This document shows, piece by piece, positions 54,321 through 63,781 of a stretch of 64,000 nucleotides of DNA. Position numbers and translations under genes: made by a program. The stretch's first letter is position 1. Each line of letters opens with the position of its first letter. Origin of the DNA: JBGSQR01 sp964509295 (lineage in GTDB: Bacteria > Desulfobacterota > Desulfuromonadia > Geobacterales > Pseudopelobacteraceae); NCBI GenBank assembly GCA_964509295.1, contig CAZDWS010000001.1, positions 62,001 to 126,000 of the forward strand. Direction: 5' to 3'. Under the pieces are notes generated by a model. The model saw only the letters and a list, made by a program, of their open reading frames with translations. It did not search any database and was not told where the DNA came from.

Positions 54321-56162
54321 ATGCACAAAGATATAAGGCTTCACGGACAGGCGAGCGATCTGGTCGAGTACTTTATCATGGTAGCCGGAACTGAAGCCTA
54401 CCAGGGCTATTTTTTCAACATTGCCCAGGAAGAGGGAAAACTGCGCATCTTTTCCCCGGGTAACGAGTTTATCATTACCTCTGAAGGGATCAGTTATCTC
54501 GGTAACGGCGGATATTTCTGCGAATATATGTTCGGCGTAGATCAGCCTTCTTCCGACCTGTCAAAGCCTGAAATAATCAACCGGCTGGTCATGTACGGAG
54601 CCCATCCTGACGAGACAACCGGTGCCGTCACCTTCAGCGATCGCACCTCCGGCAGCGAAAGCTACGACAGCCTTTTCTTTGACGGCAATGCGGTCTGCAA
54701 CTATTTCTTTTTCATCAACTCCAACAAACTTTCCCGTAAGCTGAAAAACCAACAGGAAGAGCTGGTCAGAAGAGTCGGAAAAATAATCAAACGCTCCGAG
54801 GCCATTGGAGATGAACGTGACGACACGATTATTTCCGAAATATTCCCGCTACTGGGCGACGACAATGCCCAACTGTTCATATTCAAGCTGATCAATATCC
54901 CTCACCGCAAATACCGCGACCTGTTCCGGCAGCTCTATTTCCGCAACAAGAAAATTTCCGATGATGACTATAGCCGCCTGGTCAAGCTGGCCGCAGACAA
55001 TAATATTGACCGCTATCAACAGGAACGGATCCGCATTGATGTCATGTACCGTCATCCGGCCAACAAGCGCATTGTTGACGAATACCGCAACATCCTGCTG
55101 ACCTGTAATGACAAAAGGAATATCAGCAGGCTGGACAACGCCCGTCTGACCAGACTGAAAACCCTCTCGGTACGCAATAAAATTCCGGGCGCCCTCTTTT
55201 ACACCCTGGATGAAATGCTGAAAAAGGGGCGCAACCTTGCCAACAGCGATGAAGTTGATTATCTTTCTTCAACCAGAGAGGTGCTGGAGGGAATATTCCT
55301 GCGGGAGAAGCAGATCGAGAGCTTAATCGACCGCGAAGACATGCTTAAACTGATCAAGGCCAAGAAAAGCGCACTGGAAAACCGTGACCACTCTTTTGAC
55401 ATGATCATGCTGGATGCAACGCGGGAATGTGACGAAAAGATCCGAGATGGTGCCGATCCCGGTCTGATGGACGGATTTTCCTATGTGATCACCTATCTGG
55501 ACCGCTTCGACAGTGTGGGAAACCTGATCAGCCAGCTGGCTTTCATGGAGAATGTACGCATCACCGAAGAGATGCTGCGCGGACTGCTGGAACACAAATC
55601 TGCCTTCGACAACCTGCAGGAAGGATGTTTCTACGATCTGTTCATCAAGGAACTTTATGAAAACGCCTACCTGGGACATTTTGGACGCATCAAGGTCAAA
55701 ACCCTTATGGATGGCCTGGTTTCAATAGAGAATCGTAAAACAACCTTTGACGACCTGCTCTGCAAATTGCGTCAGACCGACCTGGACGAGCGCATCTCGA
55801 TTGTACTGCTGGAACATGTGCGAGACCGTATCCGCAACTTCTACTCCAAGTTCAACACCAAGGCCGATCAGGATGCCCTGCGCAGAGAAGTAACTGAGGA
55901 ATTGAAATCAAAGAAAAGGATTCAGACTGAAATTCCGGATTACCTGTTTGACGAAACCATTTTCACCATCAAAAAAGAGGCCATGTACCTGCATACCCTG
56001 CTGCCCGCCATCATCACAGAGCGCAATATCAGCCTGCGTGAGGATTTCCTGGAGAACTCCGGTATAGATCGATTCTATGTGGAAGAGCTGGAACGGGAGT
56101 ACTACGAAAAGAACGGCCTGGACATGGAAGAGCTCTACCAGATCAGAAAAGGATTGAACTAA
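54321..56162 (+). CDS. Large uncharacterised cytoplasmic protein, perhaps TIGR04442 family
   Basis: A 613-residue protein from ATG 54321 (GAGG at 6 bases; a start at 54291 would overlap the upstream gene). It starts MHKDIRLHGQASDLVEYFIM and has no signal or membrane segment. The N-terminal 130 residues look beta-rich; the rest is helical and highly charged. I recall similar proteins in Geobacter relatives under TIGR04442, but that is not verified. No catalytic motif is recognised. It lies between the hydrolase and the CruF-like gene. Confidence 0.6.
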   Translation: MHKDIRLHGQASDLVEYFIMVAGTEAYQGYFFNIAQEEGKLRIFSPGNEFIITSEGISYLGNGGYFCEYMFGVDQPSSDLSKPEIINRLVMYGAHPDETTGAVTFSDRTSGSESYDSLFFDGNAVCNYFFFINSNKLSRKLKNQQEELVRRVGKIIKRSEAIGDERDDTIISEIFPLLGDDNAQLFIFKLINIPHRKYRDLFRQLYFRNKKISDDDYSRLVKLAADNNIDRYQQERIRIDVMYRHPANKRIVDEYRNILLTCNDKRNISRLDNARLTRLKTLSVRNKIPGALFYTLDEMLKKGRNLANSDEVDYLSSTREVLEGIFLREKQIESLIDREDMLKLIKAKKSALENRDHSFDMIMLDATRECDEKIRDGADPGLMDGFSYVITYLDRFDSVGNLISQLAFMENVRITEEMLRGLLEHKSAFDNLQEGCFYDLFIKELYENAYLGHFGRIKVKTLMDGLVSIENRKTTFDDLLCKLRQTDLDERISIVLLEHVRDRIRNFYSKFNTKADQDALRREVTEELKSKKRIQTEIPDYLFDETIFTIKKEAMYLHTLLPAIITERNISLREDFLENSGIDRFYVEELEREYYEKNGLDMEELYQIRKGLN

Positions 56163-56168
56163 AAAAAC

Positions 56169-57038
56169 ATGCACAATTTCCTGGACATCGCCATCGGCAC
56201 CTTCACCATGCGTCCCTACGTATTTGCCTTCTTCGCCGCTTTCCTGCTGGCCTGCGTACCCCATATCGGCTGGCGACGCACCATGTTATTCACAATAAGC
56301 GGCTATCTGATCGCTTTCAGTTCCGAGTGGCTGTCAATCAACACCGGCTTTCCCTATGGCTGGTACTTCTACATAGACACAACCAGCCACAAGGAACTCT
56401 GGGTTGCCGGAGTCCCGTTCTTCGACTCCCTCTCCTATGTTTTTCTGGCCTACTGCAGCTACACCACCGCCCTGTTTATCCTGTCGCCACTCAAGTCCTG
56501 GCGCTGGAACGTGGTCACCCTTGAAACACGCCGAATCAGGCGTTCCCTTTCAGCATTGGTACTCGCCTCATTCCTGCAAACCTTTCTGGATATCGTCATC
56601 GACCCGGTCGCGCTCCAGGGCAGACGCTGGTTTCTCGGTCAGATCTACGGCTATCAGGAAAACGGGCTGCACTTCGGTGTACCGCTGTCCAACTATTTTG
56701 GCTGGCTGCTGACCAGCCTGTTTCTGGTCGGCGCCTTTCAGCTGATTGATGCCCGCCGCCAACGGGAAGCATCTTGCGGTATATTCAACCTGCCCTTCCG
56801 CTCCCTGCTCGGCCCGATCCTGTATCTCTCCGTGCTGGTCTTCAACATCTCCGTCACCTTCTGGATAGGAGAGAAGTTCATGGGACTCTCCAGCATCCTG
56901 ACCTACACTCTGCCAATTCTGATTGTCGTGATTCTGTCATTTCAACGGGTCAACCGTTATACAAAGGAAGAATACGGCGACCATATCCGGGACTACCCCT
57001 GGTCTCCGGCGGCACAGTTTAGAAAAGAAGGTCCGTAG
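56169..57038 (+). CDS. CruF/DUF422-like carotenoid-type membrane protein
   Basis: Polytopic protein of 289 residues with about seven hydrophobic helices. The pattern SSEWLSINTGFPYGWYFY, then DSLSYVFLAYCSYTTALFIL and the signature FGVPLSNYFGWLLTSLF match the carotenoid biosynthesis (DUF422) family, which includes hydratases such as CruF. The conserved acidic residue is in LDIVIDPVALQGRRW. No other carotenoid genes are visible here, so the substrate is unknown. It starts 6 bases after the preceding stop. Confidence 0.75.
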   Translation: MHNFLDIAIGTFTMRPYVFAFFAAFLLACVPHIGWRRTMLFTISGYLIAFSSEWLSINTGFPYGWYFYIDTTSHKELWVAGVPFFDSLSYVFLAYCSYTTALFILSPLKSWRWNVVTLETRRIRRSLSALVLASFLQTFLDIVIDPVALQGRRWFLGQIYGYQENGLHFGVPLSNYFGWLLTSLFLVGAFQLIDARRQREASCGIFNLPFRSLLGPILYLSVLVFNISVTFWIGEKFMGLSSILTYTLPILIVVILSFQRVNRYTKEEYGDHIRDYPWSPAAQFRKEGP

Positions 57039-57210
57039 TTTAGTTGCTATTCTCCCAATTGTGTGTCCCAAAACACCTACAAACCTCAACCGCTTATATT
57101 ATTGTAATATCCCGCATATTTTGATAAAGTCCGAGATTATTAAAAATACCTTTATTTTGCAGCCCTATTGCACATTTAAATTCAATATCTGCTAGAGGAA
57201 AAATCAGATT

Positions 57211-59922
57211 ATGTCATTTTCTCCCGTTAAACTCATAGTTGCTTTGATTGTCATACTTCTGCCTGTCTGCTGTATAGCTGCCGAGACAAACACTGAAGAC
57301 AAGCTGAATGCACCTGACGACAGCAGTTATTCCCCGTTTGCACCTCTGCCTCAGACAAAACAACCCGCTCCATTAGCTCAACCCCAGTATAAAACAGGAC
57401 AGACAAACACACAAAAAAGTGATCCCGAAATTACTGCTCCGGAGGATGCTGATGAAAATCAGGAAACAAATCAGCCCTTCAATACAAATAGGACTAAAGA
57501 CAAAAAATCAAGCTACAAAATGACCACTGACAAGAAGTCTAAAGTACCAAAATCAAAAGATCAGAAAGACAAGGATCAAAAAACGCGAAACGGTAAAGAC
57601 AGTAAAGAAAATATAGAACGTATAGATAAAACTTTAAAACAAGATCCGGATTTCGAGCGTGCAGGCCGCAAAAAGCCGGAACCATCTCCAATAGAGAAAC
57701 TGGTCAGTGCCGATGAAATCATTGAAGCTGCCGAAATCCCCGACACTAACCTTTCAAAGGCTTTGACCCAGTTCGGATACAGCTATTTCCAGAACCTTTC
57801 ACTATTACCGCAAATCGATGTACAGGTCAGCGCCGATTATCTGGTGGGACCGGGGGACACTATTATCCTGACTGTCTGGGGTAGTATTGAAGGTAGTTAT
57901 GAGCTGATTATCAACAGTGGTGGCGAAGCCATTCTCCCCAAGGTTGGCCCGGTCAGAATTGCCGGTCTGCCTTTCGGAAAACTGAATGATGTTTTTCGCG
58001 TTCATCTGGCCAAGGTCTTCCGTGACTTTGATCTGGCTGTAAATATGGGGACACTGCGCACTAACAAGATTTCGGTCATCGGTGAAGTTGCCGCACCAGG
58101 CGACTACACTGTCAGCTCACTTGCCACCGTATTGAATGCACTTTCCGCAGCAGGCGGGCCGACCAAAAGCGGCAGTCTTCGTAACATAACAATCCGCAGA
58201 ACCGGCAAAGCCGAAGAAAAAATTGACCTGTACGACTTTTTCTTGTCCGGTGACAAACGTAAGGATGTCCGTCTTTCATCAGGCGACACAATTTTTGTTC
58301 CGGTAATCGGACGTATAGCAACTGTTGCCGGAAATGTTAAACGACCCGCCATCTATGAGCTGAAAGATGAAAAGACACTAAAAGAACTGCTGGCACTTTC
58401 GGAGGGTGTCACCGCCATCGGTTATCTTGAGAGGGTTCAAATTTCACGTGTAGTTGCCAACCAGGGCAAACAGGTCATTGACCTGAATCTGGACTCGGTC
58501 AAGACAGGAAAAACCTTTGATCAAATCGCCAGCGAAATCCCTGTTATGGACATGGATATTGTCAAGGTCTTTCCAATTAACCGGCTGCTGCGCAACCATT
58601 TCAAATTAGAGGGACATCTGGAACGCCCCGGTTCCTATGCAATCAAAAGCGGACTAAAAATCAGCTCCGTATTGAACTATCAACTGTTATTACCGGAATA
58701 TGCCTCCACCATAGAAGTAACCCGGCTTTATCCTCCCAATCTGGAACCGCGAAAAATCCTGCTGGATCTGGACAAGGCACTGGCTGGAGACCAAACCCAG
58801 GACATTGAGATTAAAGAGTTCGATACGATTAAACTGTTCAGCAAGTGGCAATTGCAGGAAAAGGCTGTTGTAAAAGTGAGCGGGGAAGTACAGGAACCTG
58901 GCGAATACCCACTGCTCAAGGATATGACCGTCCGTGACCTGCTGTTACAGGCCGGTAACCCGAATGCCGTTGCCTATCTGAAAGATGCAGAAATCAGTCG
59001 TATCAGCATCCATGAAGAAAAGGCCCAATTGTTGCCGATCATTATCAACCTGGAAGAGGCACTCAAGGGAAACGCCAAACACAACATAGTATTGCAGCCA
59101 TTCGATGAATTGAGTGTAAGGCGTATTCCCAACTGGACCGTAGCCAAAGATCGCTATGTGACACTTACCGGCGAATTTGTCTTTCCGGGCGTATACCCGA
59201 TCTACAAAGGTGAGCGCCTGAGTTCCGTCATCACAAGGGCTGGCGGTTTTACTGACAAAGCCTATCCAAAAGCCGCCAAATTTACCCGCGAGACGGTTCG
59301 AAAACTCCAGCAGCAGCGCATGGACGAGGCGTTGGACCGTGCACAGGAAGTAGTACTCAACAAGAAGTCTGCCACCATCTCTGCGGCAGCCTCCAAAGAA
59401 GAGCTGGATGCAACCAAGGCTTCAATGGACGCATTGGAACGGACAATAAAGATTTTGAAAGAAAAAAAAGCCGAAGGACGGATGATTATTTCCCTGGTAA
59501 GCCCTGATAAAATGCTCGGAAAACCTTCAAATGTTGAACTGGCTGGAGGAGACGCCCTCCATGTTCCCTCCAATCCGAATAGTGTCCATGTCCTTGGCAA
59601 CGTCTACAACCCGACAACATCTCTGTATGAACCATGGCGCAATGTACGCTATTATCTGGACAAAGTCGGTGGCCCAACCAACGAAGGTGACGAAGACGAA
59701 ATGTATCTGGTTAAGGCGGATGGTACTGTTTTCAGTAAAAACCAGGCCAGTTCCCTGCTGTTTTATAACGGTTTTCTTTCCAGCCCTGTTGAGTCCGGCG
59801 ATACAATCATTGTTCCCCAGAAAATGGAAAGAACAGCCTGGCTGAGAGACATCAAAGACATCACAACCATTATTTCACAGATTGCCATCTCTGCCGGAAC
59901 AGTGTTTCTTGGGTTGAGGTAA
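57211..59922 (+). CDS. SLBB-domain polysaccharide export protein
   Basis: Periplasmic/outer-membrane exporter related to Wza and similar proteins, 903 residues. It has a signal peptide (LIVALIVILLPVCCIAAE), a long Lys/Gln/Pro/Asp-rich disordered region (about 25-165), a polysaccharide-export domain (about 203-280, ADYLVGPGDTIILTVWG) and then a series of SLBB-type units near residues 286, 370, 465, 552, 648 and 791, with consensus GxVxxPGxY. A coiled coil lies near 690-755 and the C-terminus is hydrophobic. A ribosome-binding AGAGGAAAAA precedes the start. It is the first gene of the polysaccharide region. Confidence 0.88.
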   Translation: MSFSPVKLIVALIVILLPVCCIAAETNTEDKLNAPDDSSYSPFAPLPQTKQPAPLAQPQYKTGQTNTQKSDPEITAPEDADENQETNQPFNTNRTKDKKSSYKMTTDKKSKVPKSKDQKDKDQKTRNGKDSKENIERIDKTLKQDPDFERAGRKKPEPSPIEKLVSADEIIEAAEIPDTNLSKALTQFGYSYFQNLSLLPQIDVQVSADYLVGPGDTIILTVWGSIEGSYELIINSGGEAILPKVGPVRIAGLPFGKLNDVFRVHLAKVFRDFDLAVNMGTLRTNKISVIGEVAAPGDYTVSSLATVLNALSAAGGPTKSGSLRNITIRRTGKAEEKIDLYDFFLSGDKRKDVRLSSGDTIFVPVIGRIATVAGNVKRPAIYELKDEKTLKELLALSEGVTAIGYLERVQISRVVANQGKQVIDLNLDSVKTGKTFDQIASEIPVMDMDIVKVFPINRLLRNHFKLEGHLERPGSYAIKSGLKISSVLNYQLLLPEYASTIEVTRLYPPNLEPRKILLDLDKALAGDQTQDIEIKEFDTIKLFSKWQLQEKAVVKVSGEVQEPGEYPLLKDMTVRDLLLQAGNPNAVAYLKDAEISRISIHEEKAQLLPIIINLEEALKGNAKHNIVLQPFDELSVRRIPNWTVAKDRYVTLTGEFVFPGVYPIYKGERLSSVITRAGGFTDKAYPKAAKFTRETVRKLQQQRMDEALDRAQEVVLNKKSATISAAASKEELDATKASMDALERTIKILKEKKAEGRMIISLVSPDKMLGKPSNVELAGGDALHVPSNPNSVHVLGNVYNPTTSLYEPWRNVRYYLDKVGGPTNEGDEDEMYLVKADGTVFSKNQASSLLFYNGFLSSPVESGDTIIVPQKMERTAWLRDIKDITTIISQIAISAGTVFLGLR

Positions 59923-60205
59923 GTTTTTTAAGCAAAAAGACGCGAAACCGCAAAGCAAACGGGTGAGACAAAAGATTCAAAACCAGGCATTTCTCACGCG
60001 GAGACGCAACCAAAAGTAGGTGCCTTTAGGCAAGCCGCAAAGAAAAGCAGAAAACCTGTAGAGTCTGATTTTGATTTACCCATAGAATATTGCCGTTGAC
60101 TTTCTCCGCGGCTCTGCGGCTTAAGTGAGCAAAGCGAACGAGCGAGAAAACGAAATCAAAACCGTTCAATATCATATTGAACATAATTGCAAAGGATTTG
60201 ACTAA
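59923..60205. repeat. Gap with CGCGG/CCGCGG-type repeat
   Basis: No gene was seen. The gap holds TTCTCACGCGGAGACGCAAC (59992) and TTTCTCCGCGGCTCTGCGGC (60101-60120), similar but opposite-oriented units of an intergenic repeat. The region may also hold the gmd promoter; no clear box was found. Confidence 0.45.
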
Positions 60206-61288
60206 ATGAAAAAAGCACTAATCACCGGCATAACAGGACAGGACGGTTCCTATCTTGCTGAACTGCTGCTGGAAAAAGGCTACGAAGTCCACGGCATCAA
60301 ACGCCGCTCTTCCCAGTTCAATACGGACCGGATCGACCACCTCTATCAGGATCCACACGACAAAGGTCGCCGCCTTGTTTTGCACTATGGTGACATGACC
60401 GACTCCACCAACCTGATCCGTATCATTCAGGCTGTACAGCCCGATGAAATCTACAACCTGGCTGCTCAATCACACGTAGCTGTTTCCTTCGAAACACCGG
60501 AATACACCGCCAATGCCGACGCAATCGGGCCACTGCGCATCCTTGAAGCGATCCGTATCCTTGGCCTGGAAAAGAAAACCCGTTTCTACCAGGCATCAAC
60601 ATCTGAGTTATACGGTCTGGTCCAGGAAATACCGCAAAAAGAAACCACACCTTTTTATCCACGCTCACCCTATGCAGTGGCAAAGCTTTACGCCTACTGG
60701 ATCACCGTCAACTATCGCGAAGCATATGGCATCTACGGATGCAACGGTATCCTGTTCAACCATGAAAGCCCCGTACGTGGTGAAACCTTTGTTACACGCA
60801 AAATCACCCGTGCACTATCCAGGATAAAACTTGGACTGCAGGAGTGTCTGTTTCTGGGCAACATGGACTCACTCCGTGACTGGGGACATGCCAAGGACTA
60901 TGTTGAAATGCAGTGGCTTCTGATGCAGCAGGATGAGCCGGAAGACTGGGTCATTGCAACAGGTATCCAGTACAGTGTGCGTGATTTTGTCAATGCTGCC
61001 GCAGAAGAGCTGGGCATGAAAATCACCTGGAGCGGAACCGGCGTAGACGAAATCGGAACAGATATTCATGGGAATGAAATAGTAAAAGTTGATCCCCGTT
61101 ATTTCAGGCCTACAGAGGTTGAGACTCTTCTAGGTGATGCGACCAAAGCACGAGAAAAACTTGGCTGGACCCCAAAAATCAGTTTCAAGGAACTTGTAGC
61201 AGAGATGGTTAGAGAGGATCTTAAAGCTGCCGAGAGAGATGAGTTAGTAAAAAAACACGGCTACAAAGTTTTTGATTATAACGAATAA
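60206..61288 (+). CDS. gmd: GDP-mannose 4,6-dehydratase
   Basis: Short-chain-dehydrogenase-fold enzyme of 360 residues making GDP-4-keto-6-deoxymannose. The NADP-binding motif is ITGITGQDGSYLAELLLEKG and the catalytic YxxxK is in RSPYAVAKLYAYWITVNYRE, with Ser/Thr in QASTSELYG. Other family blocks are GIKRRSSQFNTDRIDHLY and VDPRYFRPTEVETLLGDATK. No fucose synthase or reductase follows in the window, so the final sugar (rhamnose, fucose, perosamine or other) is unknown. Confidence 0.95.
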   Translation: MKKALITGITGQDGSYLAELLLEKGYEVHGIKRRSSQFNTDRIDHLYQDPHDKGRRLVLHYGDMTDSTNLIRIIQAVQPDEIYNLAAQSHVAVSFETPEYTANADAIGPLRILEAIRILGLEKKTRFYQASTSELYGLVQEIPQKETTPFYPRSPYAVAKLYAYWITVNYREAYGIYGCNGILFNHESPVRGETFVTRKITRALSRIKLGLQECLFLGNMDSLRDWGHAKDYVEMQWLLMQQDEPEDWVIATGIQYSVRDFVNAAAEELGMKITWSGTGVDEIGTDIHGNEIVKVDPRYFRPTEVETLLGDATKAREKLGWTPKISFKELVAEMVREDLKAAERDELVKKHGYKVFDYNE

Positions 61289-61572
61289 TAACGTAAATAT
61301 TCATTGTGGGCTAAGTAATCAAATTGCTGATGATTGAAAGTAATTACTAAATATTTATAAAAAAATGTTTACGAATAGTTTTACAGCATTAAAGATATTC
61401 GCAGTTTATAGACAACGACTGATCAATGAGTATAAAATTATTTCTATGTCATCTATAATTTTGTACTTATCAGTCTAAGAAAAATGGATATATGCCAATT
61501 TTGTCCTGTCTTTAGAAAATTTAGGCAAAAATCTACACTAACGAAAATATTCTATTTTTTCGGAGTAATTTG
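61289..61572. other. AT-rich gap upstream of wzz
   Basis: A strongly AT-rich gap with no open frame. CGGAG at 61561-61565 is the likely ribosome-binding site of the next gene. The composition change from gmd to here may mark a horizontally acquired polysaccharide segment. Confidence 0.4.
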
Positions 61573-62799
61573 ATGCAGCAAACAGATGCTACTAATCTCA
61601 ACTCGCAAGCACCCTTAATTGAACCAGATACTAATGCAGAATCTTCTGAAACATCTATTATCGACTTACTCATCATCTTGGTTCGACACAAAAAGATGAT
61701 CTTTGTTACCACGATCGTGGTTGCAGTAATAAGTGTGTTGTACTCACTAAGTATGCCAAATATTTATACCGCCACCACCTTGCTTCTCGCCACGGATGAC
61801 GAAAAAAGCGGAATGAGCGCCATGATGGCTCAACTCGGAGGCCTAGCTAGTGTTGCAGGAAGTTCACTTGGCGGGCCAACAAAGACGGAACTTTTTGTCT
61901 CCATGCTAAAAAGTGAGACCGTGAAGGATCCAATTATTGATCGCTTTAAACTTCATGATGTGTACAACGCAAAAGTACGAAGTGACCTCTACAATAAACT
62001 AAATGGCGTTACAATTATTAACGCAGGGAAAAAAGATGGCATCATTTCGATTGCTGTATCAGACAAGGATCCAAAACTAGCAGCCGAGATGGCTAATGCA
62101 TATGTGGATGAATTAGGCAGAATCGCAGCAAGACTCAGCATGAACAGCGCTGGCAAAAATCGCCTATTTTTGGAAGAGCGATTAACAACCGCCAAAGCTG
62201 ACTTAATAAAGGCCGGTGATGAGTTAAAAAACTTTCAAACCAAGAATAAAATGCTGAATGTAGCAGAACAAACCAAGGCATCCATTGAAGGAGTCGCTCA
62301 ACTCAAAGCGCGACTTGCAATACAAGAGGTCCATCTTTCTGCCATGCAGCGTCAGTTTACCGATTCCACTCAGGAAGTAAAACGGGCCAGGGACACCGTA
62401 GAAAACCTGAAGTCACAAATTTTCCGCCTCGAAGGAAGTAGTGGCAACAGCTCTATTCCTTCCGTCGGCTCTGTGCCACAATTGGGGCAGGACTACCTGA
62501 GGCTGATGCGCGACTTCAAAATTCAAGAAACCATGGTTGAGTTATTGACCAAGCAATATGAAATGGCGCGACTCTCTGAGTCAAAGGATTTTTCACCTTT
62601 TCAGGTTTTGCAGAAAGCCAAGGTACCCGAACGAAAAAGTAAACCATCTCGTAGCAGATTTGTCATACTACTAACACTTACTACTTTTTTTATTACTATT
62701 CTTGCCGCATATATCTTAGAGAAAGCTAAACATATGCCTAACGCAGACAAGTTACGTTGGAAAGGACTTCTGACCGATTTACTGCATTGTAGAATGTAA
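61573..62799 (+). CDS. Wzz-type polysaccharide chain-length determinant
   Basis: Inner-membrane polysaccharide co-polymerase, 408 residues from ATG 61573 (CGGAG upstream). It has transmembrane helix 1 near 40-60 (MIFVTTIVVAVISVLYSLSM), a long periplasmic coiled-coil region (about 180-290) and helix 2 at the C-terminus (FVILLTLTTFFITILAAYIL) preceded by the Pro-containing segment KVPERKSKPSRS. No tyrosine-kinase domain follows. It probably sets chain length of the O-antigen or capsule made by this locus. Confidence 0.88.
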   Translation: MQQTDATNLNSQAPLIEPDTNAESSETSIIDLLIILVRHKKMIFVTTIVVAVISVLYSLSMPNIYTATTLLLATDDEKSGMSAMMAQLGGLASVAGSSLGGPTKTELFVSMLKSETVKDPIIDRFKLHDVYNAKVRSDLYNKLNGVTIINAGKKDGIISIAVSDKDPKLAAEMANAYVDELGRIAARLSMNSAGKNRLFLEERLTTAKADLIKAGDELKNFQTKNKMLNVAEQTKASIEGVAQLKARLAIQEVHLSAMQRQFTDSTQEVKRARDTVENLKSQIFRLEGSSGNSSIPSVGSVPQLGQDYLRLMRDFKIQETMVELLTKQYEMARLSESKDFSPFQVLQKAKVPERKSKPSRSRFVILLTLTTFFITILAAYILEKAKHMPNADKLRWKGLLTDLLHCRM

Positions 62800-62848
62800 A
62801 TTTGTTTTAATTGAAGTCACAAATTTTCAATCACCAGGAGCAAAAACC

Positions 62849-63781
62849 ATGTCTATTTTCACACATGAACTATCTGATGTACAAAGCACTAATATCGGAT
62901 GTGGGACAAAAATATGGCAATTTGTTATTGTATTAAAAAAAGCGGTAATTGGTGAAGACTGCAACATATGTTCGCATTGTTTTATTGAAAATGATGTTGT
63001 GATTGGTAATCGAGTTACAGTTAAATGTGGTGTTCAGATTTGGGATGGGGTACGAATTCAGGACGATGTTTTTATTGGATCAAATGTAACCTTTACAAAC
63101 GACTTGTTTCCGCGAAGCAAGAAACATCCTGAGTGTTTTACACCAATAATTGTTCAATCAGGCGCTTCAATAGGTGCCAATGCAACAATTCTTGCAGGGA
63201 CGACCATTGGAAGAAATGCAATGATCGGCGCAGGGGCTGTGGTAACAAGAAATGTTCCGCATAACGCTATAGTCGTCGGTAACCCAGCACAGATAACCGG
63301 TTATGTATCAACCCAGCAAAAACAACAAAAAACCTTAAGCGATAATAAATTTGGTGTGTTTGGACAATCAGCAGTTTCCGGAGTTCAATTTTTACATTTG
63401 CCAGTCATTCCCGACATGCGCGGCAGCCTGTCCTTTGCTGAATACGGCCAGTATCTTCCTTTTATTCCTAAGCGTTTTTTTCTTGTCTACGATGTCCAAA
63501 GTCGTGAAGTCAGGGGCGAGCACGCCCATAAGGAATTACATCAGTTTCTTGTTTGTGTTAAAGGCTCCTGTTCTGTCATGGTCGATGATGGGCACAACCG
63601 AGAAGAATATGTATTGAATACACCTAGTGCTGCTTTGCTTATACCACCGATGGTTTGGGGGGTTCAATATAAATACACTCCTGATGCCGTACTGATGGTG
63701 CTCGCCTCGGATGTCTACAATGCAAATGATTATATACGTGATTACAATGAATTTATCTCTCTGGTGGGTACCCAAATATGA
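62849..63781 (+). CDS. WxcM-type bifunctional acetyltransferase/ketoisomerase
   Basis: Two fused enzymes in 310 residues. Residues 1-150 form a left-handed beta-helix acetyltransferase (CNICSHCFIENDVVIGNRVT, IGRNAMIGAGAVVTRNVPHN). Residues 170-310 form a cupin of the FdtA/QdtA type (RFFLVYDVQSREVRGEHAHK, with the catalytic-type His residues, and ALLIPPMVWGVQYKY). Together they make and acetylate a 3-amino-3,6-dideoxyhexose nucleotide. The aminotransferase that acts between them starts at the ATGA overlap directly after. Confidence 0.88.
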   Translation: MSIFTHELSDVQSTNIGCGTKIWQFVIVLKKAVIGEDCNICSHCFIENDVVIGNRVTVKCGVQIWDGVRIQDDVFIGSNVTFTNDLFPRSKKHPECFTPIIVQSGASIGANATILAGTTIGRNAMIGAGAVVTRNVPHNAIVVGNPAQITGYVSTQQKQQKTLSDNKFGVFGQSAVSGVQFLHLPVIPDMRGSLSFAEYGQYLPFIPKRFFLVYDVQSREVRGEHAHKELHQFLVCVKGSCSVMVDDGHNREEYVLNTPSAALLIPPMVWGVQYKYTPDAVLMVLASDVYNANDYIRDYNEFISLVGTQI

